A stretch of DNA of 64,000 bases from Tetragonia tetragonoides (Eukaryota > Streptophyta > Magnoliopsida > Caryophyllales > Aizoaceae): contig CM076152.1 of the NCBI GenBank assembly GCA_038025085.1, positions 23,272,001-23,336,000 of the forward strand, given 5' to 3'. The notes below the pieces were generated by a model. It was not told the DNA's origin. It worked only from the letters and a program-made list of their open reading frames with translations, and did not search any database. The translations under genes were made by a program, and so were the position numbers. Positions within the stretch are counted from its first letter, which is position 1. Each line of letters starts with the position of its first letter. Positions 13,244-26,300 of this stretch are shown piece by piece.

Positions 13244-13880
13244 GAATACATTCAAAATTTTGAGTTGAAGCTTGTTTGTACTTGTAAACATCCTTGGTGT
13301 AGTTTCTCACTCCTCCAATGAATGCAAACAAAGCTTTTGGTTGCTTTCTCTGAAAATACAACACAAAAGAACTCAATCTCTTTCACCCTAGTCGTAAAAG
13401 CTGTTAAAACGCGTAAATGCATTCAAAAGGTGGAGTTAAAGCTTGTTTGAACTTGTAAATATCCTTGGCGTAGTTTCTCAGTCAAATGAATGCAAACAAA
13501 GCATTTGGGTGCTTTCTCTTAATATACAACACAAAAGTCCTTAATCTCTTTCACCCTAGTCATATGAGCTTCTAAAACGCGTAAATACATTCAAAAGCTT
13601 GAGTTGAAGCTTGTTTGTACTTGTAAACATCCTTGGTGTAGTTTCTCACTCCAATGAAGGCAAACAAAGCTTTGGGTGCTTTCTCTGAAAATACAACACA
13701 AAAGAACTCAATCTCTTTCACCCTAGTCGTCTAAGGTTTTAAAACGCCTATATGCATTCAAAAGCTTAAGTTGAAGCTTGTTGGTACTTGTAAACATCTT
13801 TGGTGAAGTTTGGCACTCAAATGAATGCGAAGATAACATTTGGGTGCGTTCTCTTAATATACAACACAAAAGAACACATT
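13244..13880 (-). repeat. Satellite, 0.64-kb reverse module, copy 1
   Basis: Starts at the GATTGTGAATACATTC junction and ends at ACACATTCTTTTTACAA. The same module with the same ends recurs at 17583-18215 and 19635-20267. This copy is the more diverged one (for example CACTCCTCCAATG near 13310). Confidence 0.9.
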
Positions 13881-16800
13881 CTTTTTACAAATACAAACAA
13901 GGTTTAACTCCACCTTTTGAATGCATTTACGCGTTTTAACAGCTCTTACATCTAGGGTGAAAGAGATTGAGTTCTTTCGTGTTGTATATTAAGAGAAAGC
14001 ACCCAAATGCTTTGTTTGCTTTTATTTGAGGGAGAAACTACACCAAGGATGTTTACAAGTACAAACAAGCTTTAACTCCACCTTTTGAATGCATTTACGC
14101 GTTTTAACAGCTCTTACATCTAGGGTGAAAGAGATTGAGTTCTTTTGTGTTGTATATTAAGAGAAAGCACCCAAATGCTTTGGTTGCATTCATTTGAGTG
14201 ATAAACTACACCAAGGATGTTGACAAGTACAAACAAGCTTCAACTCAAGCTTTTGAAAGCATTTACGCGTTTTAAAACCTCACACGACTAGGGTGAAAGA
14301 GATTGAGGTCTTTTGTGTTGTATATTAAGAGAAAGCACCCAAATGCTTTGTTTGCATTCATTTGAGTGAGAAACTACACCAAGGATGTTTACAAGCACAA
14401 ACAAGCTTTAACTCCACCTCTTGAATGCATTTACGCATTTTAACAGCGCTTACAACTAGGGTGAAAGAGATTGAGGTCTTTTGTGTTGTATATTAAGAGA
14501 AAGGACCCAAATGCTTTCTTTGCATTAACTTGAGTGAGAAACTACACCAAGGATGTTTACAAGTACAAACAAGCTTTAACTCCACCTTTTGAATGCATTT
14601 ACGCGTTTGAACAGCTCTTACATCTAGGGTGAAAGAGATTGAGTTCTTTAGTGTTGTGTTTTCAGAGAAAGCACCGAAAAGCTTTGTTTGCATTCATTGG
14701 AGTGAGAAACTACACCAAGGATGTTTACAAGTACAAACAAGCTTCAACTCAAGCTTTTGAATGCATTTACGCGTTTTAAAAGTGCATACGACTAGGGTGA
14801 AAGAGATTGAGTTCTTTTGTGTTGAAAATTAAGAGAAAGCACCCAAATGCTTTGTTTGCATTCATTTGAGTGAGAAACTACACCAAGGATGTTTACAAGT
14901 ATAAACAAGCTTCAGCTTAAGCTTTTGAATGCATTTACGCGTTTTGAATGCATTTACGCATTTTAACAGCTCTTACAACTAGGGTGAAAGAGATTGAGTT
15001 CTTTTGTGTTGTATATTAAGAGAAGTCACCCAAATGGTTTGTTTGCATTCATTTAAGTGAGGAACTACACCAAGGATGTTTACAAGTACAAACAAGCTTC
15101 AACTCCACATTTTGAATGCATTTACGCATTTTAACAGCTCTTACAACTAGGGTGAAAGAGATTGAGTTCTTTTGTGTTGTATATTAAGAGAAAGCACCCA
15201 AATGCTTTGTTTGCATTCATTTGAGTGAGAAACTACACCAAGGATGTTTACAACTACAAACAAGCTTTAGCTCCATCTATTGAATGCATTTACGCATTTT
15301 AACAGCTCTTACAACTAGGGTGAAAGAGATTGAGTTCTTTTGTGTTGTATATTAAGGGAAAGCACCCAAATGCTTTGTTTGCATTCATTTGAGTGAGAAA
15401 CTACACCAAGGATGTTTACAAGTACAAACAAGCTTCAACTCAAGCTTTTGAATGTATTTACGCGTTTTAACAACTCTTACGATTAGGGTGAAAGAGATTG
15501 AGATCTTTTGTGTTATATATTAAGAGAAAGCACCCAAATGCTTTGTTTGCATTCATTTGAGTGAGAAACTACACCAAGGATGTTTACAAGTACAAACAAG
15601 ATTTAACTCCAGCTTTTGAATGCATTTACGCGTTTTAAGAGCTCTTACATCTTGGGTGAAAGAGATTGAGTTCTTTTGTGTTGTATATTAAGAGAAAGCA
15701 CCCAAATGCTTTGTTAGCATTCATTTGAGTGAGAAACTACACCAAGGATGTTTACAACTACAAACAAGCTTTAACTCCACCTTTTGAATCCATTTACGCG
15801 TTTTAACATCTCTTACATCTAGGGTGAAAGAGATTGAGTTCTTTTGTGTTGTATATTAAGAGAAAGCACCCAAATGCTTTGTTTGCATTCATTTGAGGGA
15901 GAAACTACACCAAGGATTTTTACAAGAAAAAACAAGCTTCAACGCAAGCTTTTGAAAGCATTTACGCGTTTTGAAACCACATACGACTAGGGTGAAAGAG
16001 ATTGAGGTCTTTTGTGTTGTATATTAAGAGAAAGCACCCAAATGCTTTGTTTGCATTCATTTCAGTGAGAAACTACACCAAGAATGTTTACAAGTACAAA
16101 CAAGCTTCAACTCAAGCATTTGAATGCATTTACGCATTTTAAAAGCTCATATGACTATGGTGAAAAAGATTGAGTTCTTTTGTGTTGTATATTAAGAGAA
16201 AGCACCCAAATGCTTTGGTTGCATTCATTTGAGTGATAAACTACGCCAAGGATGTTTAGAAGTACAAACAAGCTTTAACTCCACCTTTTGAATGCATTTA
16301 CGCGTTTTAACAGCTCTTACGACTGGGGTGAAAGAGATTGAGTTCTTTTGTGTTGTATTTTCAGAGAAAGCACTCAAAAGCTTTGTTTGCATTCATTGGA
16401 GTGAGAAACTGCACCAAGGATGTTTACAAGTACAAACAAGCTTCAACTCAAGCTTTTGAATGTATTTACGCGTTTTAAAACCTCATACGACTAGGGTGAA
16501 AGAGATTGAGGTCTTTTGTGTTGTATATTAAGAGAAAGCACCCAAATGCTTTGTTTGCATTCATTTGAGTGAGAAACTACACCAAGGATGTTTACAAGCA
16601 CAAACAAGCTTTAACTCCACCTTTTGAATGCATTTACGCATTTCAACAGCTCTTACAACTAGGGTAAAAGAGATTGAGTTCTTTTTTGTTGTATATTAAG
16701 AGAAATCACCCAAATGGTTTGTTTGCATTCATATGAGTGAGAAACTACACCAAGGATGTTTACAAGTACAAACAAGCTTCAACTCAAGCTTTTGAATGTA

Positions 16801-17582
16801 TTTACGCGTTTTAACAACTCTTACGATTAGGGTGAAAGAGATTGAGGTCTTTTGTGTTATATATTAAGAGAAAGCACCCAAATGCTTTGTTTGCATTCAT
16901 TTGAGTGAGAAACTACACCAAGGATGTTTACAAGTACAAACATGTTTCAACTCAAGCTTTTGAATGCATTTACGCGTTTTAACAGCTTTTACGACTAGGC
17001 GAAAAGAGATTGAGTTCTTTTGTGTTGTATATTAAGAAAAAGCTCGCAAATGCTTTGTTTACATTCATTTGAGTGTGAAACTACCCCAAGGATGTTTACA
17101 ACTACAAACAAGCTTGAACTCAAGCTTTTGAATGCATTTAAGCGTTTTAAAAGCTCATACGACAAAGGTGAAAGAGATAGAGTTCTTTTGTGTTGTATAT
17201 TAAGAGAACGCACCCAAATGTTTTCTTTGCATTCATTTGAGTGAGAAACTACACCAAAGATGTTTACAAGTACCAACAAGCTTCAACTTAAGCTTTTGAA
17301 TGCATATACGCGTTTTAAAACCTCATACGACTAGGGTGAAAGAGATTGAGTTCTTTTGTGTTGTATTTTCAGAGAAAGCACCCAAAAGCTTTGTTTGCAT
17401 TCATTGGAGTGAGAAACTACACCGAGGATGTTAACAAGTACAAACAAGCTTCAACTCAAGCTTTTGAATGTAATTACGCGTTTTAACAATTCTTACGACT
17501 AGGGTGAAAGAGATTGAGTTCTTTTCTGTTGTATATTAAGAGAAAGCACACAAATGCTTTATTCGCATTCATTTGATTGTGA
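13881..17582 (+). repeat. Satellite, forward block
   Basis: About 22 forward monomers. It begins with the TTCTTTTTACAAATAC junction. It includes the GTTGAAAATTAAGAG variant near 14820, a doubled AATGCATTTACGCGTTTTG near 14930, and the distinctive dimer at about 16995-17270 (GGCGAAAAGAGATTG, GCTCGCAAATGC, CTACCCCAAGG). Confidence 0.95.
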
Positions 17583-19335
17583 ATACATTCAAAATTTTGA
17601 GTTGAAACTTGTTTGTACTTGTAAACATCCTTGGTGTAGTTTCTTACTCCAATGAATGCAAACAAAGCTTTTGGGTGCTTTCTCTGAAAATGCAACACAA
17701 AAGAACTCAATCTTTCACCCTAGTCGTAAGAGCTGTTAAAACGCGTAAATGCATTCAAAAGGTGGAGTTAAAGCTTGTTTGTACTTGTAAACATCCTTGG
17801 CGTAGTTTCTCACTCAAATGAATGCAAACAAAGCATTTGGGTGCTTTCTCTTAATATACAACACAAAAGTCCTTAATCTCTTTCACCCTAGTCATATGAG
17901 CTTCTAAAACGCGTAAATACATTCAAAAGCTTGAGTTGAAGCTTGTTTGTACTTGTAAACATCCTTGGTGTAGTTTCTCACTCCAATGAAGGCAAACAAA
18001 GCTTTGGGTGCTTTCTCTGAAAATACAACACAAAAGAACTCAATCTCTTTCACCCTAGTCGTCTGAGGTTTTAAAACGCCTATATGCATTCAAAAGCTTA
18101 AGTTGAAGCTTGTTGGTGCTTGTAAACATCTTTGGTGAAGTTTGGCACTCAAATGAATGCAAAGATAACATTTGGGTGCGTTCTCTTAATATACAACACA
18201 AAAGAACACATTCTTTTTACAAGTACAAACAAGCTTCAACTCAAGCTTTTGAATGCATTTACGCGTTTTAAAAGATAAGAGAAAGAACCCAAATGCGTTG
18301 TTTGCATTCATTTGGGTGAGAAACTACACCAAGGATGTTTACAAGTACAAACAAGGTTTAACTCCACCTTTTGAATGCATTTACGCGTTTTAACAGCTCT
18401 TACATCTAGGGTGAAAGAGATTGAGTTCTTTCGTGTTGTATATTAAGAGAAAGCACCCAAATACTTTGTTTGCTTTTATTTGAGGGAGAAACTACACCAA
18501 GGATGTTTACAAGTACAAACAATCTTTAACTCCACCTTTTGAATGCATTTACGCGTTTTAACAGCTCTTACATCTAGGTGTGAAAGAGATTGAGTTCTTT
18601 TGTGTTGTATATTAAGAGAAAGCACCCAAATGCTTTCTTTGCATTAATTTGAGTGAAAAACTACACCAAGGATGTTGACAAGTACAAACAAGCTTCAACT
18701 CAAGCTTTTGAAAGCATTTACGCGTTTTAAAACCTCACACGACTAGGGTGAAAGAGATTGAGGTCTTTTGTGTTGTATATTAAGAGAAAGCACCCAAATG
18801 CTTTGTTTGCAAATATTTGAGTGAGAAACTACACCAAGGATGTTTACAAGCACAAACAAGCTTTAACTCCACCTTTTGAATGCATTTACGCATTTTAACA
18901 GCTCTTACAACTAGGGTGAAAGAGATTGAGTTCTTTTGTGTTGTATATTAAGAGAAATCACCCAAATGGTTTGTTTGCAGTCATTTGAGTGAGAAACTAC
19001 ACCAAGGATGTTTACAAGTACAAACAAGATTCAACTCAAGCTTTTGAATGCATTTACGCGTTTTAACAGCTCTTACGACTAGGCGAAAAGAGATTGAGTT
19101 CTTTTGTGTTGCATATTAAGAAAAAGCTCACAAATGCTTTGTTTACATTCATTTGAGTGTGAAACTACCTCAAGGATGTTTACAACTACAAAAAAGTTTT
19201 AAAAGCGCATACGACTAGGGTGAAAGAGATTGAGTTCTTTTGTGTTGAAAATTAAGAGAAAGCACCCAAATTCTTTGTTTGCATTCATTTGAGTGAGAAA
19301 CTACACCAAGGATGTTTACAAGTACAAACAAGCTT
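17335..19335. repeat. Segmental duplication B, copy 1 (carries an inversion)
   Basis: This approximately 2.0-kb block is followed after 2,052 bp by a second copy with virtually no differences that I could find. It runs forward, then reverse (17583-18215), then forward again, so the duplication moved two inversion junctions together. Private marks are ACCGAGGATGTTAAC, AAAGATAAGAGAAAG and ATCTAGGTGTGAAAG. A diverged third relative covers about 13.07-14.4 kb. Confidence 0.93.
17583..18215 (-). repeat. Satellite, 0.64-kb reverse module, copy 2
   Basis: Bounded by GATTGTGAATACATTC on the left and CACATTCTTTTTACAAG on the right. It contains the unusual GGTGAAGTTTGGCACTC variant near 18135. Confidence 0.92.
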
Positions 19336-19634
19336 TAACTCCACCTTTTGAATGCATTTACGCGTTTTAACAGCTCTTACATCTAGGGTGAAAGAGATTG
19401 AGTTCTTTTGTGTTGTATTTTCAGAGAAAGCACCCAAAAGCTTTGTTTGCATTCATTGGAGTGAGAAACTACACCGAGGATGTTAACAAGTACAAACAAG
19501 CTTCAACTCAAGCTTTTGAATGTAATTACGCGTTTTAACAATTCTTACGACTAGGGTGAAAGAGATTGAGTTCTTTTCTGTTGTATATTAAGAGAAAGCA
19601 CACAAATGCTTTATTCGCATTCATTTGATTGTGA
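18216..19634 (+). repeat. Satellite, forward block
   Basis: About 8 forward monomers. One is shortened near 18268, where CGTTTTAAAAGATAAGAG skips the CTAGGGTGAAAG segment, and one is shortened near 19190, where TACAAAAAAGTTTTAAAAG skips the AAGCTT dyad and ACGCGT. Confidence 0.93.
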
Positions 19635-21387
19635 ATACATTCAAAATTTTGAGTTGAAACTTGTTTGTACTTGTAAACATCCTTGGTGTAGTTTCTTACT
19701 CCAATGAATGCAAACAAAGCTTTTGGGTGCTTTCTCTGAAAATGCAACACAAAAGAACTCAATCTTTCACCCTAGTCGTAAGAGCTGTTAAAACGCGTAA
19801 ATGCATTCAAAAGGTGGAGTTAAAGCTTGTTTGTACTTGTAAACATCCTTGGCGTAGTTTCTCACTCAAATGAATGCAAACAAAGCATTTGGGTGCTTTC
19901 TCTTAATATACAACACAAAAGTCCTTAATCTCTTTCACCCTAGTCATATGAGCTTCTAAAACGCGTAAATACATTCAAAAGCTTGAGTTGAAGCTTGTTT
20001 GTACTTGTAAACATCCTTGGTGTAGTTTCTCACTCCAATGAAGGCAAACAAAGCTTTGGGTGCTTTCTCTGAAAATACAACACAAAAGAACTCAATCTCT
20101 TTCACCCTAGTCGTCTGAGGTTTTAAAACGCCTATATGCATTCAAAAGCTTAAGTTGAAGCTTGTTGGTGCTTGTAAACATCTTTGGTGAAGTTTGGCAC
20201 TCAAATGAATGCAAAGATAACATTTGGGTGCGTTCTCTTAATATACAACACAAAAGAACACATTCTTTTTACAAGTACAAACAAGCTTCAACTCAAGCTT
20301 TTGAATGCATTTACGCGTTTTAAAAGATAAGAGAAAGAACCCAAATGCGTTGTTTGCATTCATTTGGGTGAGAAACTACACCAAGGATGTTTACAAGTAC
20401 AAACAAGGTTTAACTCCACCTTTTGAATGCATTTACGCGTTTTAACAGCTCTTACATCTAGGGTGAAAGAGATTGAGTTCTTTCGTGTTGTATATTAAGA
20501 GAAAGCACCCAAATACTTTGTTTGCTTTTATTTGAGGGAGAAACTACACCAAGGATGTTTACAAGTACAAACAATCTTTAACTCCACCTTTTGAATGCAT
20601 TTACGCGTTTTAACAGCTCTTACATCTAGGTGTGAAAGAGATTGAGTTCTTTTGTGTTGTATATTAAGAGAAAGCACCCAAATGCTTTCTTTGCATTAAT
20701 TTGAGTGAAAAACTACACCAAGGATGTTGACAAGTACAAACAAGCTTCAACTCAAGCTTTTGAAAGCATTTACGCGTTTTAAAACCTCACACGACTAGGG
20801 TGAAAGAGATTGAGGTCTTTTGTGTTGTATATTAAGAGAAAGCACCCAAATGCTTTGTTTGCAAATATTTGAGTGAGAAACTACACCAAGGATGTTTACA
20901 AGCACAAACAAGCTTTAACTCCACCTTTTGAATGCATTTACGCATTTTAACAGCTCTTACAACTAGGGTGAAAGAGATTGAGTTCTTTTGTGTTGTATAT
21001 TAAGAGAAATCACCCAAATGGTTTGTTTGCAGTCATTTGAGTGAGAAACTACACCAAGGATGTTTACAAGTACAAACAAGATTCAACTCAAGCTTTTGAA
21101 TGCATTTACGCGTTTTAACAGCTCTTACGACTAGGCGAAAAGAGATTGAGTTCTTTTGTGTTGCATATTAAGAAAAAGCTCACAAATGCTTTGTTTACAT
21201 TCATTTGAGTGTGAAACTACCTCAAGGATGTTTACAACTACAAAAAAGTTTTAAAAGCGCATACGACTAGGGTGAAAGAGATTGAGTTCTTTTGTGTTGA
21301 AAATTAAGAGAAAGCACCCAAATTCTTTGTTTGCATTCATTTGAGTGAGAAACTACACCAAGGATGTTTACAAGTACAAACAAGCTT
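19387..21387. repeat. Segmental duplication B, copy 2 (carries an inversion)
   Basis: Near-exact repeat of 17335-19335 at a constant offset of 2,052 bp, up to a shared AAGCTT at 21387/19335. After that the copies part: TCAGCTTAAGC here, TAACTCCACC in copy 1. The offset is 12 monomers plus about 36 bp, so the copying was out of monomer register. Confidence 0.93.
19635..20267 (-). repeat. Satellite, 0.64-kb reverse module, copy 3
   Basis: Counterpart of 17583-18215 within duplication B, apparently identical by eye. Confidence 0.92.
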
Positions 21388-22450
21388 CAGCTTAAGCTTT
21401 TGAATGCATTTACGCGTTTTGAAAGCATTTACGCGTTTTAAAACCTCATACGACTAGGGTGAAAGAGATTGAGTTCTTTTGTGTTGTATTTTCAGAGAAA
21501 GCACCCAAAAGCTTTGTTTGCATTCATTGGAGTGAGAAACTACACCAAGGATGTTTACAAGTACAAACAAGCTTTAACTCAACCTTTTGAATGCATTTAC
21601 GCATTTTAACAGCTCTTACAACTAGGGTGAAAGAGATTGAGGTCTTTTGTGTTGTATATTAAGAGAAAGGACCCAAATGCTTTCTTTGCATTATCTTGAG
21701 TGAGAAACTACACCAAGGATGTTTACAAGTACAAACAAGCTTTAACTCCACCTTTTGAATGCATTTACGCGTTTGAACAGCTCTTACATCTAGGGTGAAA
21801 GAGATTGAGGTCTTTTCTGTTGTATATTAAGAGAAAGCACCCAAATGCTTTATTTGCATTCATTTGAGTGAGAACCTAAACCAAGGATGTTTACAAGTAC
21901 AAACAAGCTTCAACTCAAGCTTTTTAATGCATTTACGCGTTTTAAAAGTGCATACGACTAGGGTGAAAGAGATTGAGTTCTTTTGTGTTGAAAATTAAGA
22001 GAAAGCACCCAAATGCTTTGTTTGCATTCATTTGAGTGAGAAACTACACCAAGGATGTTTACAAGTATAAACAAGCTTCAGCTTAAGCTTTTGAATGCAT
22101 TTACGTGTTTTGAATGCATTTACGCATTTTAACAGCTCTTACAACTAGGGTGAAAGAGATTTGAGTTCTTTTGTGTTGTATATTAAGAGAAATCACCCAA
22201 ATGCTTTGTTTGAATTCATTTGTGTGAGAAACTTTACCAAGGATGTTTACAAGTACAAACAAGCTTCAACTCAAGCTTTTGAATGTATTTACGCATTTTA
22301 ACAGCTCTTACGATTAGGGTGAAAGAGATTTAGGTCTTTTGTGTTGTATATTAAGAGAAAGCAACCAAATGCTTTGTTTGCATTCATTTGAGTGAGAAAC
22401 TACACCAAGGATGTTTACAACTACAAACAAGCTTTAACTCCACCTTTTGA
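20268..22450 (+). repeat. Satellite, forward block up to the retroelement island
   Basis: About 13 forward monomers. The stretch 21570-22190 closely matches 31630-32110 on the far side of the retroelement, including AAGG/CACCCAAATGCTTTCTTTG and GTTGAAAATTAAGAG. The block breaks off inside CTCCACCTTTTGA, where the copia remnant begins. Confidence 0.94.
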
Positions 22451-22532
22451 GAAGGAAATTAGAAGAAAGGGCAGTTGAATGTATCTTTTTAGGCTATGCT
22501 ATACATAGCAAGGCCTATAGGTTCATGGTAAT
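22451..22532 (+). pseudogene. Ty1/copia polyprotein remnant, left piece
   Basis: The frame from 22447 reads ECIFLGYAIHSKAYRF, matching what I recall of the copia region between integrase and reverse transcriptase (the C-F-L-G-Y motif). It starts abruptly from satellite and is broken at 22532 by the Ty3/gypsy insertion; its continuation resumes in the same frame after 27867. About 80 bp is present, so this is a dead fragment. The satellite/copia border suggests that an older copia copy was reduced to this scrap before the gypsy element arrived. Confidence 0.8.
22528..22532. repeat. Target-site duplication GTAAT, left copy
   Basis: GTAAT directly precedes the TGATACG end of the left LTR and is repeated at 27863-27867 after the GCATCA end of the right LTR. 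Five bases is the usual length for Ty3/gypsy integration. Confidence 0.95.
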
Positions 22533-23326
22533 TGATACGTTTGCAATTACAACCTTAGCAATTTGTAAACAAAAACAGAGGATTAAGAGAAGAAAGGATA
22601 ATGAGTATCACCACCAAAGCTATAAAGGATTAAACCACCAAGCTATGGATAAAGAATACTACTTGCTCACCAAATAACCCTAAGATTATTGTAAAGAACG
22701 CAAGATTTGTAAGAAGGCAGCAGCCGTGTAATTTTCATTCATCAACAATTGCCTTTTACATCAGCTGTTCTTACATATTTATAGCGGTCACAAATGTGCC
22801 CTAATAACCTAAGAATACTCTAGAAAGGCTGAGCTGTCCAAGAGTAGTGCCCAAAAAAAAATGAAACTTCAGTATTTTGCCCAGAAATGAGCCACATATG
22901 TGCAGTACAATTTGGAGCGCATTTCCTTCCGTTTTGGACCACTTGACAGCTGTTGCTTGTCCTTGCATAAGGACAAACGTGGGTGAGCTGTAAGGAGCCT
23001 CATTCTTCATCCTTACCTGCTCCATGTGCTCTTAGGCGCGCCTTACTCAGCAACTACTTAGGACATTCAAATAACAACTAATTACATTTGTTAATTATGC
23101 TAATTACATGCAGGGTGCACTATAACTAACACTAATCACAGATGCTTATTTGTACGGATTAATCTTGTACGGACATAACCTAGATTAAGTGGCCAAAAGG
23201 ACACTAAGACCTCTAGGACCAGAATTATCAGAATTATCACCATTCAAACGTGAGAGAGTCCCGAATGCCATGATTACTGCATTAATGCTCATGCTCGTAA
23301 CTTGATGACCTGATGCTAACGCATCA
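22533..23326 (-). mobile_element. 3' LTR of the CRM-like element
   Basis: TGATACG at the left edge, GCTAACGCATCA at the right edge, 794 bp. Compared with the other LTR I saw eight single-base differences (for example AGCGGTC/AGGGGTC, CACATATG/CAAATATG, ATTACTGC/ATTAATGC) and no indels. Its right end also encodes the last 45 or so residues of the polyprotein. A TATA-like CTATAAATAT lies on the minus strand at 22775-22784. Confidence 0.95.
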
Positions 23327-26300
23327 TCCTCCCCAACTTTTTTTGGATTTGCCCTCAAATCATCAAGGTATTCATCCTCCAAATAAGGCAGCAGATCTCC
23401 CACATTAAAAGTTGCTGAAATTGAACTCTCTCCAGGCAGTTCAAGCTTGTATGCATTGTCGTTGATCTTCTCGATGATTTTAAAGGGGCCTTCTGATCTG
23501 GGCATCAACTTGTGCTTTCTTTTTGCTGGAAACCTCTCCTTCCTAAGGTGTAACCACACTAAATCTCCTGGATTAAACTCATGTTGTTTGCGGTGCTTGT
23601 TTGGCTTGTTCTTATACCACTCATTCATCTTCTCTATACGGCTTGTAATCTGCTCGTGTAGCTTTTTCATGTCTTTAGCAAACGTTTCAACATCTGGACT
23701 CACCTTCCTCTCAATAGGCCAGGGCAAAAGATCAATAGGAGTTAATGGATTGACCCCATAATTGATTTCAAAAGGAGACTTGCCCGTTGTATAATGAGGA
23801 GCCCGATTGTATGCAAACTCAGCATGTGGTAGAGTTTGATCCCACCCCTTGAGTGTTTTCTTGACCAACCCTCTAAGTAGAGTTGTGAGGGTTCTATTGG
23901 TCACTTCGGTTTGCCCATCGGTTTGGGGATGATAGGCAGTGCTGAACAAGAGCTTGGTACCCAACAATTTCCACAATGTTTTCCAAAAGTAACTCAGAAA
24001 TTTAGAGTCCTTATCCGAGACAATGGAGCTTGGAACCCCATGAAGGCGAATGATCTCTTTGAAGAACAACTCAGCAATATGTGAGGCATCACTTGTTTTG
24101 TTGCAAGGAACAAAGTGAGCCATTTTTGAGAATCTGTCGACAACAACCATCACGGCATCCTTGCCTCTTGGTGTACGAGGAAGTGCCACTATGAAATCCA
24201 TGCTTAGATCATGCCATGGACAAGTGGGAGTAGGAAGAGGCTTGTACAAGCCCTGGTGAAAATGGGACTTAGATTGTTGACAAGAGGCACACCTCGTGAT
24301 TATGGATTGGACATCTCCTTGCATTCTTGTCCAATAAAAGTGCTCACTTAAGACCTCAAGAGTCTTCACAATGCCAAAGTGACCAGCCAATCCTCCTAAG
24401 TGAGCTTCCCTTATAAGTAGGTCTCGAATTGAGCCCTTAGGGATACACAATCTGTTGTGCTTGAAAAGGAACCCTTCATGAATGTGAAAAGGGCCTTTTT
24501 CCACCTCCTTGCTGCCATCAAACATGGGAGAGAAATCTGGATCATCTTTGTAAAGTTCCCGTATGAAAGAGAAGCCTAAAACCTTGGCCTCGAGGATAGA
24601 CAACATAGAATGTCGCCTTGATAAAGCATCGGCTACCACATTGCTTGCACCAGTTTTGTACTTAGATACAAAGGAGAATGATTGAAGATATTCCACCCAT
24701 TTAGCATGTCTTGAACTCAACTTGTGCTGCCCATTAATATACTTCAACGCTTCATGATCAGAGTGCAAAATGAACTGCCTTGGTTTTAAGTAATGAGCCC
24801 AATGATCAAGAGCCCTCACAATTGCATAGAACTCTTTGTCATAAGTGCTGTAATTCCCTCTTGAACCATTCAACTTCTCACTGAAATAAGCAATAGGAAG
24901 CTTATTTTGCACCAAAACAGCTCCAATACCGGTTCCACAAGCATCACATTCCACTTCAAATGGTTGATCAAAGTTAGGCAAAGCTAGTATAGGGGTGGAG
25001 CTAAGCCTTTCCTTGATGGCCTCAAAAGCATTTTGAGCCATGGGAGTCCACTCAAAGACACCTTTCTTCATACAATCCGTAAGTGGTGCTAAAAGAGAGC
25101 TGAATTGCTTGATGAATCTTCTGTAAAAAGAAGCTAGCCCATGGAAGCTCCTTACTTGCGTGATGCTAGTAGGAGTAGGCCATGTCTTGATCGCCTCAAC
25201 CTTGCTGGGATCAACAGCTATACCATCCTTGGACACAATGTAACCAAGAAACGTGACACTAGGAACAAAGAAATCACATTTCGCAAGCTTAGCAAACAGC
25301 TTGTGTTGCCTTAGAGCCTCAAAAACGCGTGTTAGGTGCTGCACATGCTCAGAATCACTCTTAGAGTATATGAGAATATCATCAAAATACACAACAACAA
25401 ATTTACCAATAAAGGAACGCAATACCTCATTCATAAGACGCATGAATGTGCTAGGAGCATTGGACAACCCAAATGGCATTACAAGCCATTCATAAAGACC
25501 CCCTTTCATCTTGAAGGCTGTCTTCCATTCATCCCCATCCTTCATTCTAATTTGATGGTAACCACTCCTCAAATCCACTTTAGAGAAGACACAAGAACCA
25601 AACAGCTCATCAAGCATATCATCCAAGCGAGGAATTGGATATCTATACTTAATGGTAATGTTGTTAATTGAACGGCTATCAACACACATTCTCATGCTTC
25701 CATCCTTTTTTGGCACAAGGAGAGCTGGTACACTACAAGGACTCATGCTCTCTCTAATGTATTCCCTATCAAGTAACTCCTCTACTTGATGTTGTAACTC
25801 CTTAGTCTCTTGGGGATTACACCTATAAGCTGCTTTGTTAGGAAGTGAGGCTCCCGAAACAAAGTCTATTTGATGCTCTATGCCCCTAATGGGTGGAAAA
25901 CCATGGGGTAAATCAGATGGGAACACATCGACATACTTTTCAAGCAAAGGTTGCATTAACGCATGTAAAGGCTTTCCAACAATGTTCTCATTCTCCCCAA
26001 GCAACACCAGCATATAAACAACATTTCCATGCACCATTTCATACTTTAAATCAGCACCTTTAACAATCATAGCATGCTTTGATGAGTTAGAAACAGAAGA
26101 ACCCTCCCCAACTTGTGTTCCCCCACATAAAGACAATTTTGCGGGTTGCAAATTAATTTTCTTTCCCTGAACCTCAAAAGAGTAAACATTTCTAAAGCCA
26201 TCATGCATTACTCTTCTATCATATAACCAAGGTCTACCTAACAGCAAATGACAAGCATCCATGGGGATCACATCACACAAAATCTCATCATTGTATACTT

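Noticed and set aside
16995..17279. Recurring satellite open frames of 60-114 codons on both strands as protein genes
   Set aside because: They follow the monomer sequence exactly, occur in any orientation, lack family similarity and exist because 168 is divisible by 3. Treated as shadows of the repeat; the stop loss in the dimer is recorded as a low-interest finding.
23447..25671. Plus-strand frames of 80-111 codons across the gypsy element
   Set aside because: They are antisense to the well-supported polyprotein and match no known family.
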